DNA of 64,000 bases from Rhizobium sp. TH2 (GTDB lineage: Bacteria > Pseudomonadota > Alphaproteobacteria > Rhizobiales > Rhizobiaceae). The notes beneath the pieces are model-generated. The model saw only the letters and a list, made by a program, of their open reading frames with translations. It was not told the DNA's origin and made no database searches. Below are positions 52,794-60,455 of the stretch, in pieces (the stretch's first letter is position 1; every line of letters starts with the position of its first letter). The translations under genes and the position numbers were made by a program. The stretch is taken from positions 4,588,001 through 4,652,000 of the forward strand of contig NZ_CP062231.1 in the NCBI RefSeq assembly GCF_024707525.1, given 5' to 3'.

Positions 52794-52835
52794 TCATCCG
52801 CGTGTCATCCATGTGTCATGGCGGATCGCTAATCA
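52791..52835 (+). promoter_or_regulatory. phoA: Triple Pho box and promoter of phoA
   Basis: Three 7-base direct repeats, TTGTCAT (52791-52797), GTGTCAT (52802-52808) and GTGTCAT (52813-52819), are spaced exactly 11 bp apart, the pattern bound by PhoB. TAATCA at 52830-52835, ten bases after the last repeat, fits as -10 box. Together they predict induction on phosphate starvation. Confidence 0.85.
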
Positions 52836-52874
52836 CGGCCCGTAAAGTGAACTTCCGAACCCGCGAGGATTCCC

Positions 52875-54632
52875 ATGCGCACATTTTTAGCCGCCCTTGC
52901 CGCCGCCACCATGCTGGCTGGCGCTGCTCACGCCACCACCGTCTATCCGCTGGATCGCGCGACGATCCTCGTCGGCTCGCCGTTCGACTTCAAGGTCGAG
53001 CTCGAAGGCACCGTCAAGCCGGAAGATGTGAAGATCACCATCAATGGCCAGGATGCGAAGACCGCTTTCGGCGCAGACTATGAGTTCATCGCCGACGAAA
53101 AGGGCAAGGAAGACAAGAGCCTCGGTTCCGCCGTCATCCTGCGCGGCGCCAAGATCGCCACGGCTGGCGCCTACAAGGTCGAAGTGACTGCTGGTGCCCA
53201 GACCAAGATCGTGACTTGGGATGTATACGGCACCTCGGCCACGCCGAAGGCCAAGAACGTGATCTTCCTGCTCGCCGATGGTCTCTCGGTCGCGCACCGC
53301 ACCGGCGCCCGCATCATGTCCAAGGGCATGACCGAAGGCAAGGCCAATGGCCGCCTCAATATGGACGATCTCGACCACATGGCTTTCATCGGCACCTCCG
53401 CCACCGACTCGATCGCCACCGACTCCGCCAACACCATGTCGGCCTACATGACCGGTCACAAGACCGCGATCAACGCGCTCGGCGTCTATGCCGACCGCAC
53501 CCCGGCCACCCTGGACGATCCGCGCGTCGAAAATATCGCCGAAGCGCTCCGCCGCACGACCAAGAAGTCGATCGGCGTCGTCGCCACCTCTGAAATCGAA
53601 GACGCGACCCCGGCCGCCGTCGTCTCCCATACCCGCAAGCGCGGCGACAAGGCTGACATCGTCGGCATGTTCTACGACGTCAAGCCGGACGTGATCTTGG
53701 GCGGTGGTTCCGCCTACTTCCTCGGCAAGGACGTCCCCGGTTCCAAGCGCAAGGACGACAAGGATTATATCGCTCTCTTCAAGGATGCCGGCTATGCGCT
53801 GGCGACCGACAAGACCGAGCTTGAAGCCGCTGCCAAGACCAATACCAGCAAGATTCTCGGCCTCTTCCACACCGGCAACATGGACGTGACGCTCGACCGT
53901 GAATTCCTCAAGAAGGGCACCGTCGAAAAGTTCCCGAACCAGCCGGGCCTCAAGGACATGACCAAGGTCGCGCTCGACGAACTCTCCAAGAATCCGGAAG
54001 GCTTCTTCCTGATGATCGAGGGTTCTTCGATCGACAAGATGTCCCACCCGATGGATTGGGATCGTGCCTTCTATGATACCATCGAGTTCGACCAGGTCGT
54101 CGGCATGGCCCGCGAATTCGCCAAGACCCATCCGGACACGCTGATCGTCGTCACCGGCGACCACACCCACGGCGTCTCGATTATCGGCACCGTCGATGAC
54201 GAAAAGCCGGGCACCGAAATGCGCGAAAAGGTCGGCACCTATGCCGAAGCCGGCTTCCCGAACTATGAAGACAAGAACGGCGACGGCTTCCCTGACAAGG
54301 TCGACGTGACCCGCCGCCTCGCCGCCTTCTCGGGCAACTTCCCGGACTATTACGAGACCTTCCGCCCGAAGATGGATGGCCCCTTCGAGCCGGCCATCAA
54401 GAACGAGAAGGACGAATACGTCGCCAACCCGGCCTATAAGGACGTCCCCGGCGCCGTGCTTCGCATTGGCAACATGCCGCGTTCTGCCGACAGCGCCGTT
54501 CACTCCGTGGACGACGTCGTGCTGCAGGCCACGGGCCCGGGTGCCGAACTGTTCAAGGGCTATATGGAAGAGAGCGACGTCTACAAGGTTCTCGCCGACG
54601 TCTTCGCGCTCGGCTCTGACAAGAATATGTAA
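52875..54632 (+). CDS. phoA: Alkaline phosphatase
   Basis: This 585-residue periplasmic phosphomonoesterase has a signal peptide ending A-H-A-T-T near residue 21 and, unusually, about 100 residues of Ig-like beta-rich sequence before the catalytic domain. The catalytic core shows D135 (L-L-A-D-G), the nucleophile S184 (A-T-D-S-A-N-T), a G-S-S-I-D segment near 391 with metal ligands and a G-D-H-T-H-G segment near 431. Two zinc and one magnesium ions are expected. It is preceded by a strong Pho box, so it scavenges phosphate from organic esters in starvation. A GNRA-loop hairpin follows it, before a metal-related gene trio. Confidence 0.92.
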   Translation: MRTFLAALAAATMLAGAAHATTVYPLDRATILVGSPFDFKVELEGTVKPEDVKITINGQDAKTAFGADYEFIADEKGKEDKSLGSAVILRGAKIATAGAYKVEVTAGAQTKIVTWDVYGTSATPKAKNVIFLLADGLSVAHRTGARIMSKGMTEGKANGRLNMDDLDHMAFIGTSATDSIATDSANTMSAYMTGHKTAINALGVYADRTPATLDDPRVENIAEALRRTTKKSIGVVATSEIEDATPAAVVSHTRKRGDKADIVGMFYDVKPDVILGGGSAYFLGKDVPGSKRKDDKDYIALFKDAGYALATDKTELEAAAKTNTSKILGLFHTGNMDVTLDREFLKKGTVEKFPNQPGLKDMTKVALDELSKNPEGFFLMIEGSSIDKMSHPMDWDRAFYDTIEFDQVVGMAREFAKTHPDTLIVVTGDHTHGVSIIGTVDDEKPGTEMREKVGTYAEAGFPNYEDKNGDGFPDKVDVTRRLAAFSGNFPDYYETFRPKMDGPFEPAIKNEKDEYVANPAYKDVPGAVLRIGNMPRSADSAVHSVDDVVLQATGPGAELFKGYMEESDVYKVLADVFALGSDKNM

Positions 54633-54649
54633 TCCATTCCAAGACACCT

Positions 54650-54675
54650 TTCCGGGCGGCGCGAGCCGCCCGGAA
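54650..54675 (+). terminator. Hairpin with GCGA tetraloop after phoA
   Basis: TTCCGGGCGGC (54650-54660) and GCCGCCCGGAA (54665-54675) form a perfect 11-bp stem capped by a GCGA (GNRA-type) loop. Only a weak T-rich tail follows, so it may slow transcription into the next gene or protect phoA mRNA rather than stop transcription fully. Confidence 0.6.
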
Positions 54676-54702
54676 TTCGTATTTCAGACCAAGGAGATGA
54701 CC

Positions 54703-55188
54703 ATGTCGATTGGCGCGGGGATAAACGCAATTCTCGATGCGCGGCTCGGCCGTCGTGGCTTCCTCGCCACTCTTGTCGCCGCCCCGCTCGTGGTATCCGC
54801 AGGAGCTTTGCGTGCTGCACCGACACCGCTGACCTTCGACGATCTCTATGGCAGGATCAGCGTCCTCGGCCTCGAATATTCCGCCAAGGTCAAGGCCCTT
54901 GCCGGCAGCCATGTCCAGATGAGCGGCTTCATGGCGCCGCCGCTCAAGGCCGAAGCGAAATTCTTCGTGCTGACCGAAATTCCGATGTCGATCTGCCCGT
55001 TCTGCTCGACCGATTCCGACTGGCCCGACAATATCGTCGTCATCTATCTCGATGAGAAACAGACATTCGTGCAGCCCGGCACCCGCATTGACGTCGCCGG
55101 TACGCTGGAGGTCGGCTCATGGACTGATCCCGAGACAGGCTTCCTCAGCCGCTTGCGCCTGCGCGGCGCCAATTACTGGACCGTCTGA
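54703..55188 (+). CDS. Tat-exported protein of DUF3299-like type
   Basis: This 161-residue protein starts at 54703, with AAGGAG six bases upstream. A twin-arginine signal G-R-R-G-F-L near residues 16-21 followed by a hydrophobic core points to Tat export. The mature part has an S-I-C-P-F-C-S-T-D pair near residue 105, which could bind metal or form a disulphide, and resembles DUF3299-type periplasmic proteins found next to FtsX/LolD-like ABC genes. It lies 5 bases before the ATPase gene and is probably a partner of that transporter. Family assignment is by eye and moderately certain. Confidence 0.65.
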   Translation: MSIGAGINAILDARLGRRGFLATLVAAPLVVSAGALRAAPTPLTFDDLYGRISVLGLEYSAKVKALAGSHVQMSGFMAPPLKAEAKFFVLTEIPMSICPFCSTDSDWPDNIVVIYLDEKQTFVQPGTRIDVAGTLEVGSWTDPETGFLSRLRLRGANYWTV

Positions 55189-55193
55189 GCCCC

Positions 55194-55883
55194 ATGCTGT
55201 CGCTTCGCCTCGCCGATATTTCAGTATCCTATCCGGGCCTTCCAGCCCCGGTTCTCGCCATCGATGCGCTGGCAATTTCCGCCGGCGGCCGCGTGGCTAT
55301 CACCGGCGCGTCGGGATCCGGCAAGAGCACGTTCGTCAACGTCATCACCGGCCTCGAACGTGCACGGCAGGGAGCGGTCGATTGGAACGGGACCGATATT
55401 GCCGCGCTGTCCGAGAGCCGGCGCGACCGCTGGCGCGCAACAAATGTTGGCCTGATCATGCAGGATTTCCATCTTTTCCCCGGCCTCTCGGCACTCGACA
55501 ATATTTTGCTCCCCGCCCGGCTCGCCGGTGCCGCATCGTCTGATATTGTCAAACGCGCGCACGAACTCCTGAACCGCACCGGCCTTTCCCGTCCCGACCA
55601 GCCGATCGAGACCATGTCGCGCGGCGAGATGCAGCGCGTCGCCGTCGCCCGCGCATTGCTGCGCAAACCCGGCGTCATCGTCGCCGATGAACCTACGGCC
55701 AGCCTTGACGTCGAGAGCGGCAAAGCCGTCGGCTCACTGCTGATCGAACTCGCGGATCAGGAAAACAGCACACTCATTATCGTCTCCCACGACGTAAGGC
55801 TGACCGATCGCCTGTCGCGCAGGATCACCTTCAATGCCGGCCGCATTGTCAGCGATAGCGCCGCTCTGGAGGCCGCAGCGTGA
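55194..55883 (+). CDS. ABC transporter ATP-binding protein, LolD/MacB-like
   Basis: This 229-residue ATPase has Walker A G-A-S-G-S-G-K-S-T near residue 41, Walker B G-V-I-V-A-D-E-P-T-A near 160, and a modified signature M-S-R-G-E-M-Q-R near 141 where LolD-type proteins have L-S-G-G-E. It overlaps the permease gene by ATGA. Together they form an ABC system of the mechanotransmission class; the substrate is unknown, and a metal-related role is suggested by the His-rich loop of the permease. Confidence 0.85.
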   Translation: MLSLRLADISVSYPGLPAPVLAIDALAISAGGRVAITGASGSGKSTFVNVITGLERARQGAVDWNGTDIAALSESRRDRWRATNVGLIMQDFHLFPGLSALDNILLPARLAGAASSDIVKRAHELLNRTGLSRPDQPIETMSRGEMQRVAVARALLRKPGVIVADEPTASLDVESGKAVGSLLIELADQENSTLIIVSHDVRLTDRLSRRITFNAGRIVSDSAALEAAA

Positions 55884-57139
55884 TCCGTTTCATCATCGCC
55901 GATCTCCGCAAATACTGGATCGGCTCGGCCGTCGTCGTGCTGATCGTGGCGCTGGCCGTCGCACTCGGCGTTGCCGTCACTTTGCAGGAACGCGCGCTCC
56001 GCCTTGGCAGCGCACGTGCCGCCGACAAGTTCGATCTGGTGATCGGCGCGGCGGGCAGCGAAAACCAGTTGGTTCTTTCATCGGTCTTCCTGCAGGCCTC
56101 GCCCCTGCCGCTGATGGACGGCGCGGTACTCGCCAAGCTCGCCGCAGATCCGCGTGTTGCCTGGGCGGCACCCATCGGCTTCGGCGATTCCTTCGAGGGC
56201 TACCCGATCGTCGGCACCACGACGGTGCTGGTCGCCAATCTCGCCGACGGACTGGCCGAGGGCAAGGTCTTCACCCAAGAGGGTGAGGCGGTCATCGGCG
56301 CCAATGTCGATCTCGCACTCGGCGACGAGATCAAGCCCATGCATGGCACGATGGAAGAGGGTGGCCAAACCCACACGGAACTCGCCTATCATGTCTCGGG
56401 TCGGTTGAAGCCCACCGGCACGGCCTGGGATCGCGCAATCCTGGTGCCGATCCAGGCGGTCTGGCACATCCATGGCATGGGGCATGAAGAGCACGAGCAC
56501 AAAAATGAAGCCGGCAAAGCACCGGAAGCAGATCATGACGAACATCAACACCACGGCGAGTCGCATGCGGACGCGCCGCTCGACGAGCATTGGGACGCGG
56601 ATGTGCCCGGCCTGCCCGCGATCCTTGTGAAGCCGAAGACGATCGCCGATGCCTATAAACTGCGGCAGGAATATCGCGCCGATGCAACCGTGGCCGTCTT
56701 CCCCGGGGAAGTTCTGACCCGGCTTTATGCGACGCTCGGCGATGCCAAGCGGGTGCTATTTGCGGTGGCCGCCGGATCGCAGGTTTTGGTCGCCGCCTCG
56801 CTGCTCCTTGTTACCGTCATGCATGTCGGCCAGCGCCGGCGGCAGATCGGCGCGCTCCGGGCTTTCGGCGCGCCCAGACACGCATTGTTCGCCATTGTCT
56901 GGCTCGAACTCTTCGCCCTGGTGCTTGTTGGCATCGCCCTCGGCTTCGCTCTCGGCTACGCGGCCGCCCGTGCCATTTCCAACCTCGTCTCCGAGGGCAG
57001 CGGCGTCAGCATGCCGGTCGGCTTCTCCGGCGAGGATATGACGTTCCTCATCGTCCTCACCCTTTTCGCTGCATTGATTTCAGCCCTGCCAGCGATTCTC
57101 GCCTATCGCCAGTCGCCCGCCGCCGCGCTCCGGGCATGA
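55880..57139 (+). CDS. FtsX-like ABC permease with His-rich periplasmic loop
   Basis: This 419-residue protein has one N-terminal helix at about 15-35, a large periplasmic domain and three C-terminal helices (about 295-310, 335-360 and 390-410), the MacB/FtsX layout. Residues about 196-237 contain some fourteen His together with many Asp/Glu (H-E-E-H-E-H, H-D-E-H-Q-H-H), a metal-binding loop typical of zinc or nickel handling. It follows a Tat-exported protein and a LolD-like ATPase, next to the zinc enzyme PhoA. A role in zinc sensing, export or delivery is a reasonable guess, and the trio resembles, from memory, the zinc-regulated Zrg/ZevAB-type genes. Confidence 0.82.
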   Translation: MIRFIIADLRKYWIGSAVVVLIVALAVALGVAVTLQERALRLGSARAADKFDLVIGAAGSENQLVLSSVFLQASPLPLMDGAVLAKLAADPRVAWAAPIGFGDSFEGYPIVGTTTVLVANLADGLAEGKVFTQEGEAVIGANVDLALGDEIKPMHGTMEEGGQTHTELAYHVSGRLKPTGTAWDRAILVPIQAVWHIHGMGHEEHEHKNEAGKAPEADHDEHQHHGESHADAPLDEHWDADVPGLPAILVKPKTIADAYKLRQEYRADATVAVFPGEVLTRLYATLGDAKRVLFAVAAGSQVLVAASLLLVTVMHVGQRRRQIGALRAFGAPRHALFAIVWLELFALVLVGIALGFALGYAAARAISNLVSEGSGVSMPVGFSGEDMTFLIVLTLFAALISALPAILAYRQSPAAALRA

Positions 57140-57169
57140 GGTCCGCGTTTCCGCGTGATGGTGGTCATG

Positions 57170-57661
57170 TCACTCGTCGTCTGAAAGATGGTTCCGAACC
57201 GACCTCTGTAGTTGATCCATAGTGCGGATAAGCGTGGAAACCGCACTCTGGTCGATGTCCGCCATCAGCTCGTGGATCCACAACTCGTGAGCTCTGGCCA
57301 TTTCGGCGAATGCCAGGCGCCCCGCCTCTGTCAGACGGGCCACGGTTACCCGCCGGTCATCCCCTGGTGTTTCCCGGAATATGAGGCCATCCTCTTCAAG
57401 CCGCGCAACAAGGCCGGTGATGTTACCGTTCGTCACCATCGTCCGCTTGGAGATTTCCCCCAGCCGCAAGCCCTCGGGCTCCCGATAAAGCTGCGCGAGC
57501 AGATCGAATTGCGGGAGCGTCGCGCCGAACTCCACACGCAGCCGGCGGCGAATCTCCTGCGAGATCAGCTTTGTCGTCGACAGCATGCGGAGCCAAACCC
57601 TCAGCTCCTGCTTCTTGCTATCCATCGGATCATGAACAGCTATTTCCAGATCAACCGCCAC
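57170..57661 (-). CDS. MarR-family transcriptional regulator
   Basis: This 163-residue regulator has the MarR winged helix at about residues 42-110: L-P-Q-F-D-L-L-A-Q-L, then V-T-N-G-N-I-T-G-L-V-A-R-L and the wing D-D-R-R. The start is a GTG at 57661; an ATG at 57625 is an alternative, and neither has a clear ribosome-binding site. It lies 89 bases downstream of the FAD oxidoreductase gene on the same strand and may control the indole-type gene cluster. Its ligand is unknown. Confidence 0.85.
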   Translation of the reverse strand: MAVDLEIAVHDPMDSKKQELRVWLRMLSTTKLISQEIRRRLRVEFGATLPQFDLLAQLYREPEGLRLGEISKRTMVTNGNITGLVARLEEDGLIFRETPGDDRRVTVARLTEAGRLAFAEMARAHELWIHELMADIDQSAVSTLIRTMDQLQRSVRNHLSDDE

Positions 57662-57750
57662 GCTGCTGCACCTTGGCTCTATCCCGAGATTCGTTTGAGC
57701 TTAAAGTAATGCCACGCTGCCGCACCTGTTTCAATCTCGGCATGAGGCCC

Positions 57751-59322
57751 TCATTTTCTGGCCAGCATCTTTGCCAGCATGAAACCCGATCCTGCGCCTG
57801 TCCCCGCCCCCGGCCAGGTCGATGCGCCGCACATATAGAGCGACGGGACCGGTGTCTTGTAGCGGGAGTAACCGGCGACCGGGCGGAAGAGAAAATTCTG
57901 GTCGAGATGGTGCGAGCCCGACAGATTATCGCCGCCGACGAGATTCGGATTCTCTCGCTCAAGATCGACAGGCGAGAACACCGAGCGTCCGAGGATTTTC
58001 GTGCCGATACCTGGCGCATAGCCCTCGAGAATACCGATCACCCGGTCGGCATAGCTCTCCTTGACCTCATCCCAGTCGGTGCCTGAGATCTCGCCCTTGG
58101 CATCGCCGCGAATGGTTGCCGGCAGGACCCGGACCTGGACCCAGAGAACGTGCTTGCCATCGGGCGCCCGGCCCGGATCGAGCGCGGTGGGCTGGCCGAC
58201 GACGAGCGCCGGCTCCACCGGCAGCAGGCCACCGACGGCCTCGGCATAGACCCGGCTCATCATTTCGAGATCGGGCGCCACATGGACATAGGCAAAGCGC
58301 TTGAGCTCCTCGCCCGCCTTCCAGTCGGGCAGCCCATCGAGCGCGAGATGGATCATCATCGTTCCCGGCCCGGCGCGGAACTTGGCAATCCGTGCATCGA
58401 ATTCGGCGCGCGCGGGATCGGGTGGCAACAATTTGCCGAACACCAGTTGCGGATGGGCGTTGGCGATTACCGCCTTGCGTGCCGTCAGCACCCGGCCGTC
58501 GGCCAGCCGCACGCCCGTCGCCTTGCCGCCAGTGGTTTCGATCCGTTCGACGGCATTGCCGAGAATAAGCTCGCCACCCCTCGATTTCAGTAGCGAGGTC
58601 ATCGCCTTGATGATGGTATCGGCGCCGCCCTGCCCGATCACCATGCCGAAGGCCTGGTTGGCCATGGATTCGAGATAGGGAAACAGCGCACCACCGGCGA
58701 CATCGGGCGCAAAATCGAGATGCAGTCCCCAGGCCGCCATCATCGTCTTGACCTTGGGATCTTCGAAACGTGCATCGAGGAAGTCGCGCGGCGAGGACAG
58801 GAGAAGCTTCAGCGTGTCATAGAGCCACCGCGTGCCGCGTCCGCGCCATGCCTTCCACGCGACCTTCGCCGCGGCGAACGACGGCATGGGCGAACCGAGC
58901 AATCCGAAAATATACGGCGCATCCGCCCCGAATTCCGCGAGCATCGCCCGCCATGCCGCAGCGTCCTTCTCGGAAAACGCAGCGATGCGGCCGGCCGTCT
59001 TTTCGAGATCGGTGCTAACGCCGAGCCAGGTCTGGTCGCGGAACACGCTGGCGAAGCAATCCGCCGCCGCGACGAAACCGAGACCATGGGCAAAGAGGTC
59101 ATCCTTGTTCTTGTTGAGGAATGCCGATCCCGCAAACATAGAGAGGTTCATGGCGCAGAGATCGTGCCGGAAGCCGGGCTGCGTCACCTCACGAGTCTTG
59201 ACGGCGCCACCGGGCTCGGCATTCGCCTCGACCACAGCGACCGACCAGCCCTTTGAGGCGAGCTCGATAGCTGCGGCAAGGCCGTTATGGCCGGCACCGA
59301 TGACAATGGCATCGTAATTCAT
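57751..59322 (-). CDS. FAD-dependent oxidoreductase, phytoene-dehydrogenase-like (copy 1)
   Basis: This 523-residue flavoprotein starts at 59322, giving the FAD-binding N-terminus A-I-V-I-G-A-G-H-N-G-L at residues 4-14; the open frame to 59361 adds unsupported residues. A G-G-A-V-K-T-R-E motif near 51 and a late L-Y-M-C-G-A-S-T-W-P-G near 497 complete the dinucleotide-binding sites. It belongs to the COG1233 group, which includes carotenoid desaturases, but no carotenoid gene is near. A paralogue lies at 60456-62045, across an isatin-hydrolase-like gene. It may oxidise an indole derivative. Confidence 0.85.
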   Translation of the reverse strand: MNYDAIVIGAGHNGLAAAIELASKGWSVAVVEANAEPGGAVKTREVTQPGFRHDLCAMNLSMFAGSAFLNKNKDDLFAHGLGFVAAADCFASVFRDQTWLGVSTDLEKTAGRIAAFSEKDAAAWRAMLAEFGADAPYIFGLLGSPMPSFAAAKVAWKAWRGRGTRWLYDTLKLLLSSPRDFLDARFEDPKVKTMMAAWGLHLDFAPDVAGGALFPYLESMANQAFGMVIGQGGADTIIKAMTSLLKSRGGELILGNAVERIETTGGKATGVRLADGRVLTARKAVIANAHPQLVFGKLLPPDPARAEFDARIAKFRAGPGTMMIHLALDGLPDWKAGEELKRFAYVHVAPDLEMMSRVYAEAVGGLLPVEPALVVGQPTALDPGRAPDGKHVLWVQVRVLPATIRGDAKGEISGTDWDEVKESYADRVIGILEGYAPGIGTKILGRSVFSPVDLERENPNLVGGDNLSGSHHLDQNFLFRPVAGYSRYKTPVPSLYMCGASTWPGAGTGAGSGFMLAKMLARK

Positions 59323-59397
59323 GGCCCCGTTTCCCCTTATTGTCGCTGGTTTCATATGCAAACATTTTGCAAAAGCCGCCGCAAGCGAAAATATTTG

Positions 59398-59454
59398 AAA
59401 CCTAAAGGTTTATTTTGCACCATTCGGATGAAGATTTAATTGATATAATTCAAT
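59398..59454. promoter_or_regulatory. Inverted repeats in the divergent region, candidate MarR sites
   Basis: AAACCT-AA-AGGTTT (59398-59411) and ATTGA-TATAAT-TCAAT (59439-59454) are two small palindromes in the 285-base AT-rich gap between the divergent FAD oxidoreductase and cyclase genes. The second encloses a perfect TATAAT that could be a -10 box. They are placed for one of the two MarR proteins nearby. Nothing else was seen in this gap. Confidence 0.4.
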
Positions 59455-59607
59455 GCAATAGTGGACATCCTCACTGTCGCACGCGCCTCGACTCGGCTCA
59501 GCTACGATACTTGCATTTTCATATTTGCTGTCTTAGCGTTGCCGGCAGGGAGCAGCTACGGCACGGAGGATCGGCCGTGCGTAGACCCGAAAACAAGGGA
59601 ACACACC

Positions 59608-60393
59608 ATGTCAGCCAACATTCTCAACGATGTCGCGAAAGCGCTTCTTTCCGGTTCCATCAAGGTGGTGGACCTGACCGCACCGCTCGGACCGAACACA
59701 CCCGTGCTCTACCTGCCGCCGCAGTTCGGAAAGAACACACCCAGCGTCAAGGTCCACGAGATTTCGCAATATGACGCCAACGGTCCGTTCTGGGCCTGGA
59801 ACTGGCTGGAACTCGGTGAGCATACCGGCACCCATTTCGACGCCCCGTGCCATTGGATCACCGGCAAGGATCTGCCTGATAACACCACCGATACGATCCC
59901 GCCACAGGCCTTTGTCGGCCCGTTGAACGTCATCGACCGCTCCAAGGAGTCGGCTGCCAATCCGGATTATCTGCTCACTGTCGAGAGCATCAAGGAATGG
60001 GAAGGACAGCACGGCGCGATCGAGGAGAACAGCTGGGTGGTGATGCGCACCGACTGGTACAAGCGCAATGGCTCGACCGAGACCTTCCTCAACGCCGACG
60101 AAAACGGCCCGCATTCGCCCGGCCCGACCGCTGAGGCGATCGAATATCTCGTCTCGAAGAAGATCATGGGCTGGGGCCAGGAAACGATCGGCACCGATGC
60201 CGGTTCCGCAGGCGGCATGAACCCGCCCTTCCCGGCGCACAACCTGATGCACAAGGCCGGCCGCTATGGCCTCGCCAGCCTCTGCCATCTGGACGAACTG
60301 CCCGCCAAGGGCGCTATCCTGATCGCCGCGCCGCTGAAATTCGTCAAGGGCACCGGTTCGCCGATCCGCGCGCTGGCGCTGGTCTCCAAGTAA
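59608..60393 (+). CDS. Isatin-hydrolase-like cyclase family hydrolase
   Basis: This 261-residue metal-dependent hydrolase starts at 59608, with AAGGGA seven bases upstream. The cyclase-family metal motif is complete: H72-x-G-T-H76-x-D78-A-P-x-H82-W. The surrounding sequence (W-A-W-N-W near 63-67, H-W-I-T-G-K-D, H-S-P-G-P-T, G-T-D-A-G-S-A-G-G) resembles, from memory, the isatin hydrolase of Labrenzia more than kynurenine formamidase. Isatin hydrolase opens isatin to isatinate in indole-3-acetic acid breakdown. A terminator follows the gene. The neighbours (indolepyruvate oxidoreductase subunit, FAD oxidoreductases, MarR) support an indole pathway. Confidence 0.82.
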   Translation: MSANILNDVAKALLSGSIKVVDLTAPLGPNTPVLYLPPQFGKNTPSVKVHEISQYDANGPFWAWNWLELGEHTGTHFDAPCHWITGKDLPDNTTDTIPPQAFVGPLNVIDRSKESAANPDYLLTVESIKEWEGQHGAIEENSWVVMRTDWYKRNGSTETFLNADENGPHSPGPTAEAIEYLVSKKIMGWGQETIGTDAGSAGGMNPPFPAHNLMHKAGRYGLASLCHLDELPAKGAILIAAPLKFVKGTGSPIRALALVSK

Positions 60394-60401
60394 GGCCATC
60401 C

Positions 60402-60432
60402 GGCCGGCGCGGAACATCCCCGCCGGCCTTTT
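60402..60432 (+). terminator. Rho-independent terminator after the cyclase gene
   Basis: GGCCGGCG (60402-60409) and CGCCGGCC (60421-60428) form an 8-bp GC stem with an 11-base loop, followed by TTTT. It would limit read-through into the next FAD oxidoreductase gene 24 bases later. Confidence 0.75.
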
Positions 60433-60455
60433 CATATCCTCGGGGATGAGGCGCC

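Noticed and set aside
52887..54647. A 586-codon open frame opposite phoA.
   Set aside because: It is an antisense shadow over nearly the whole phoA gene; no start site or family motif was seen.
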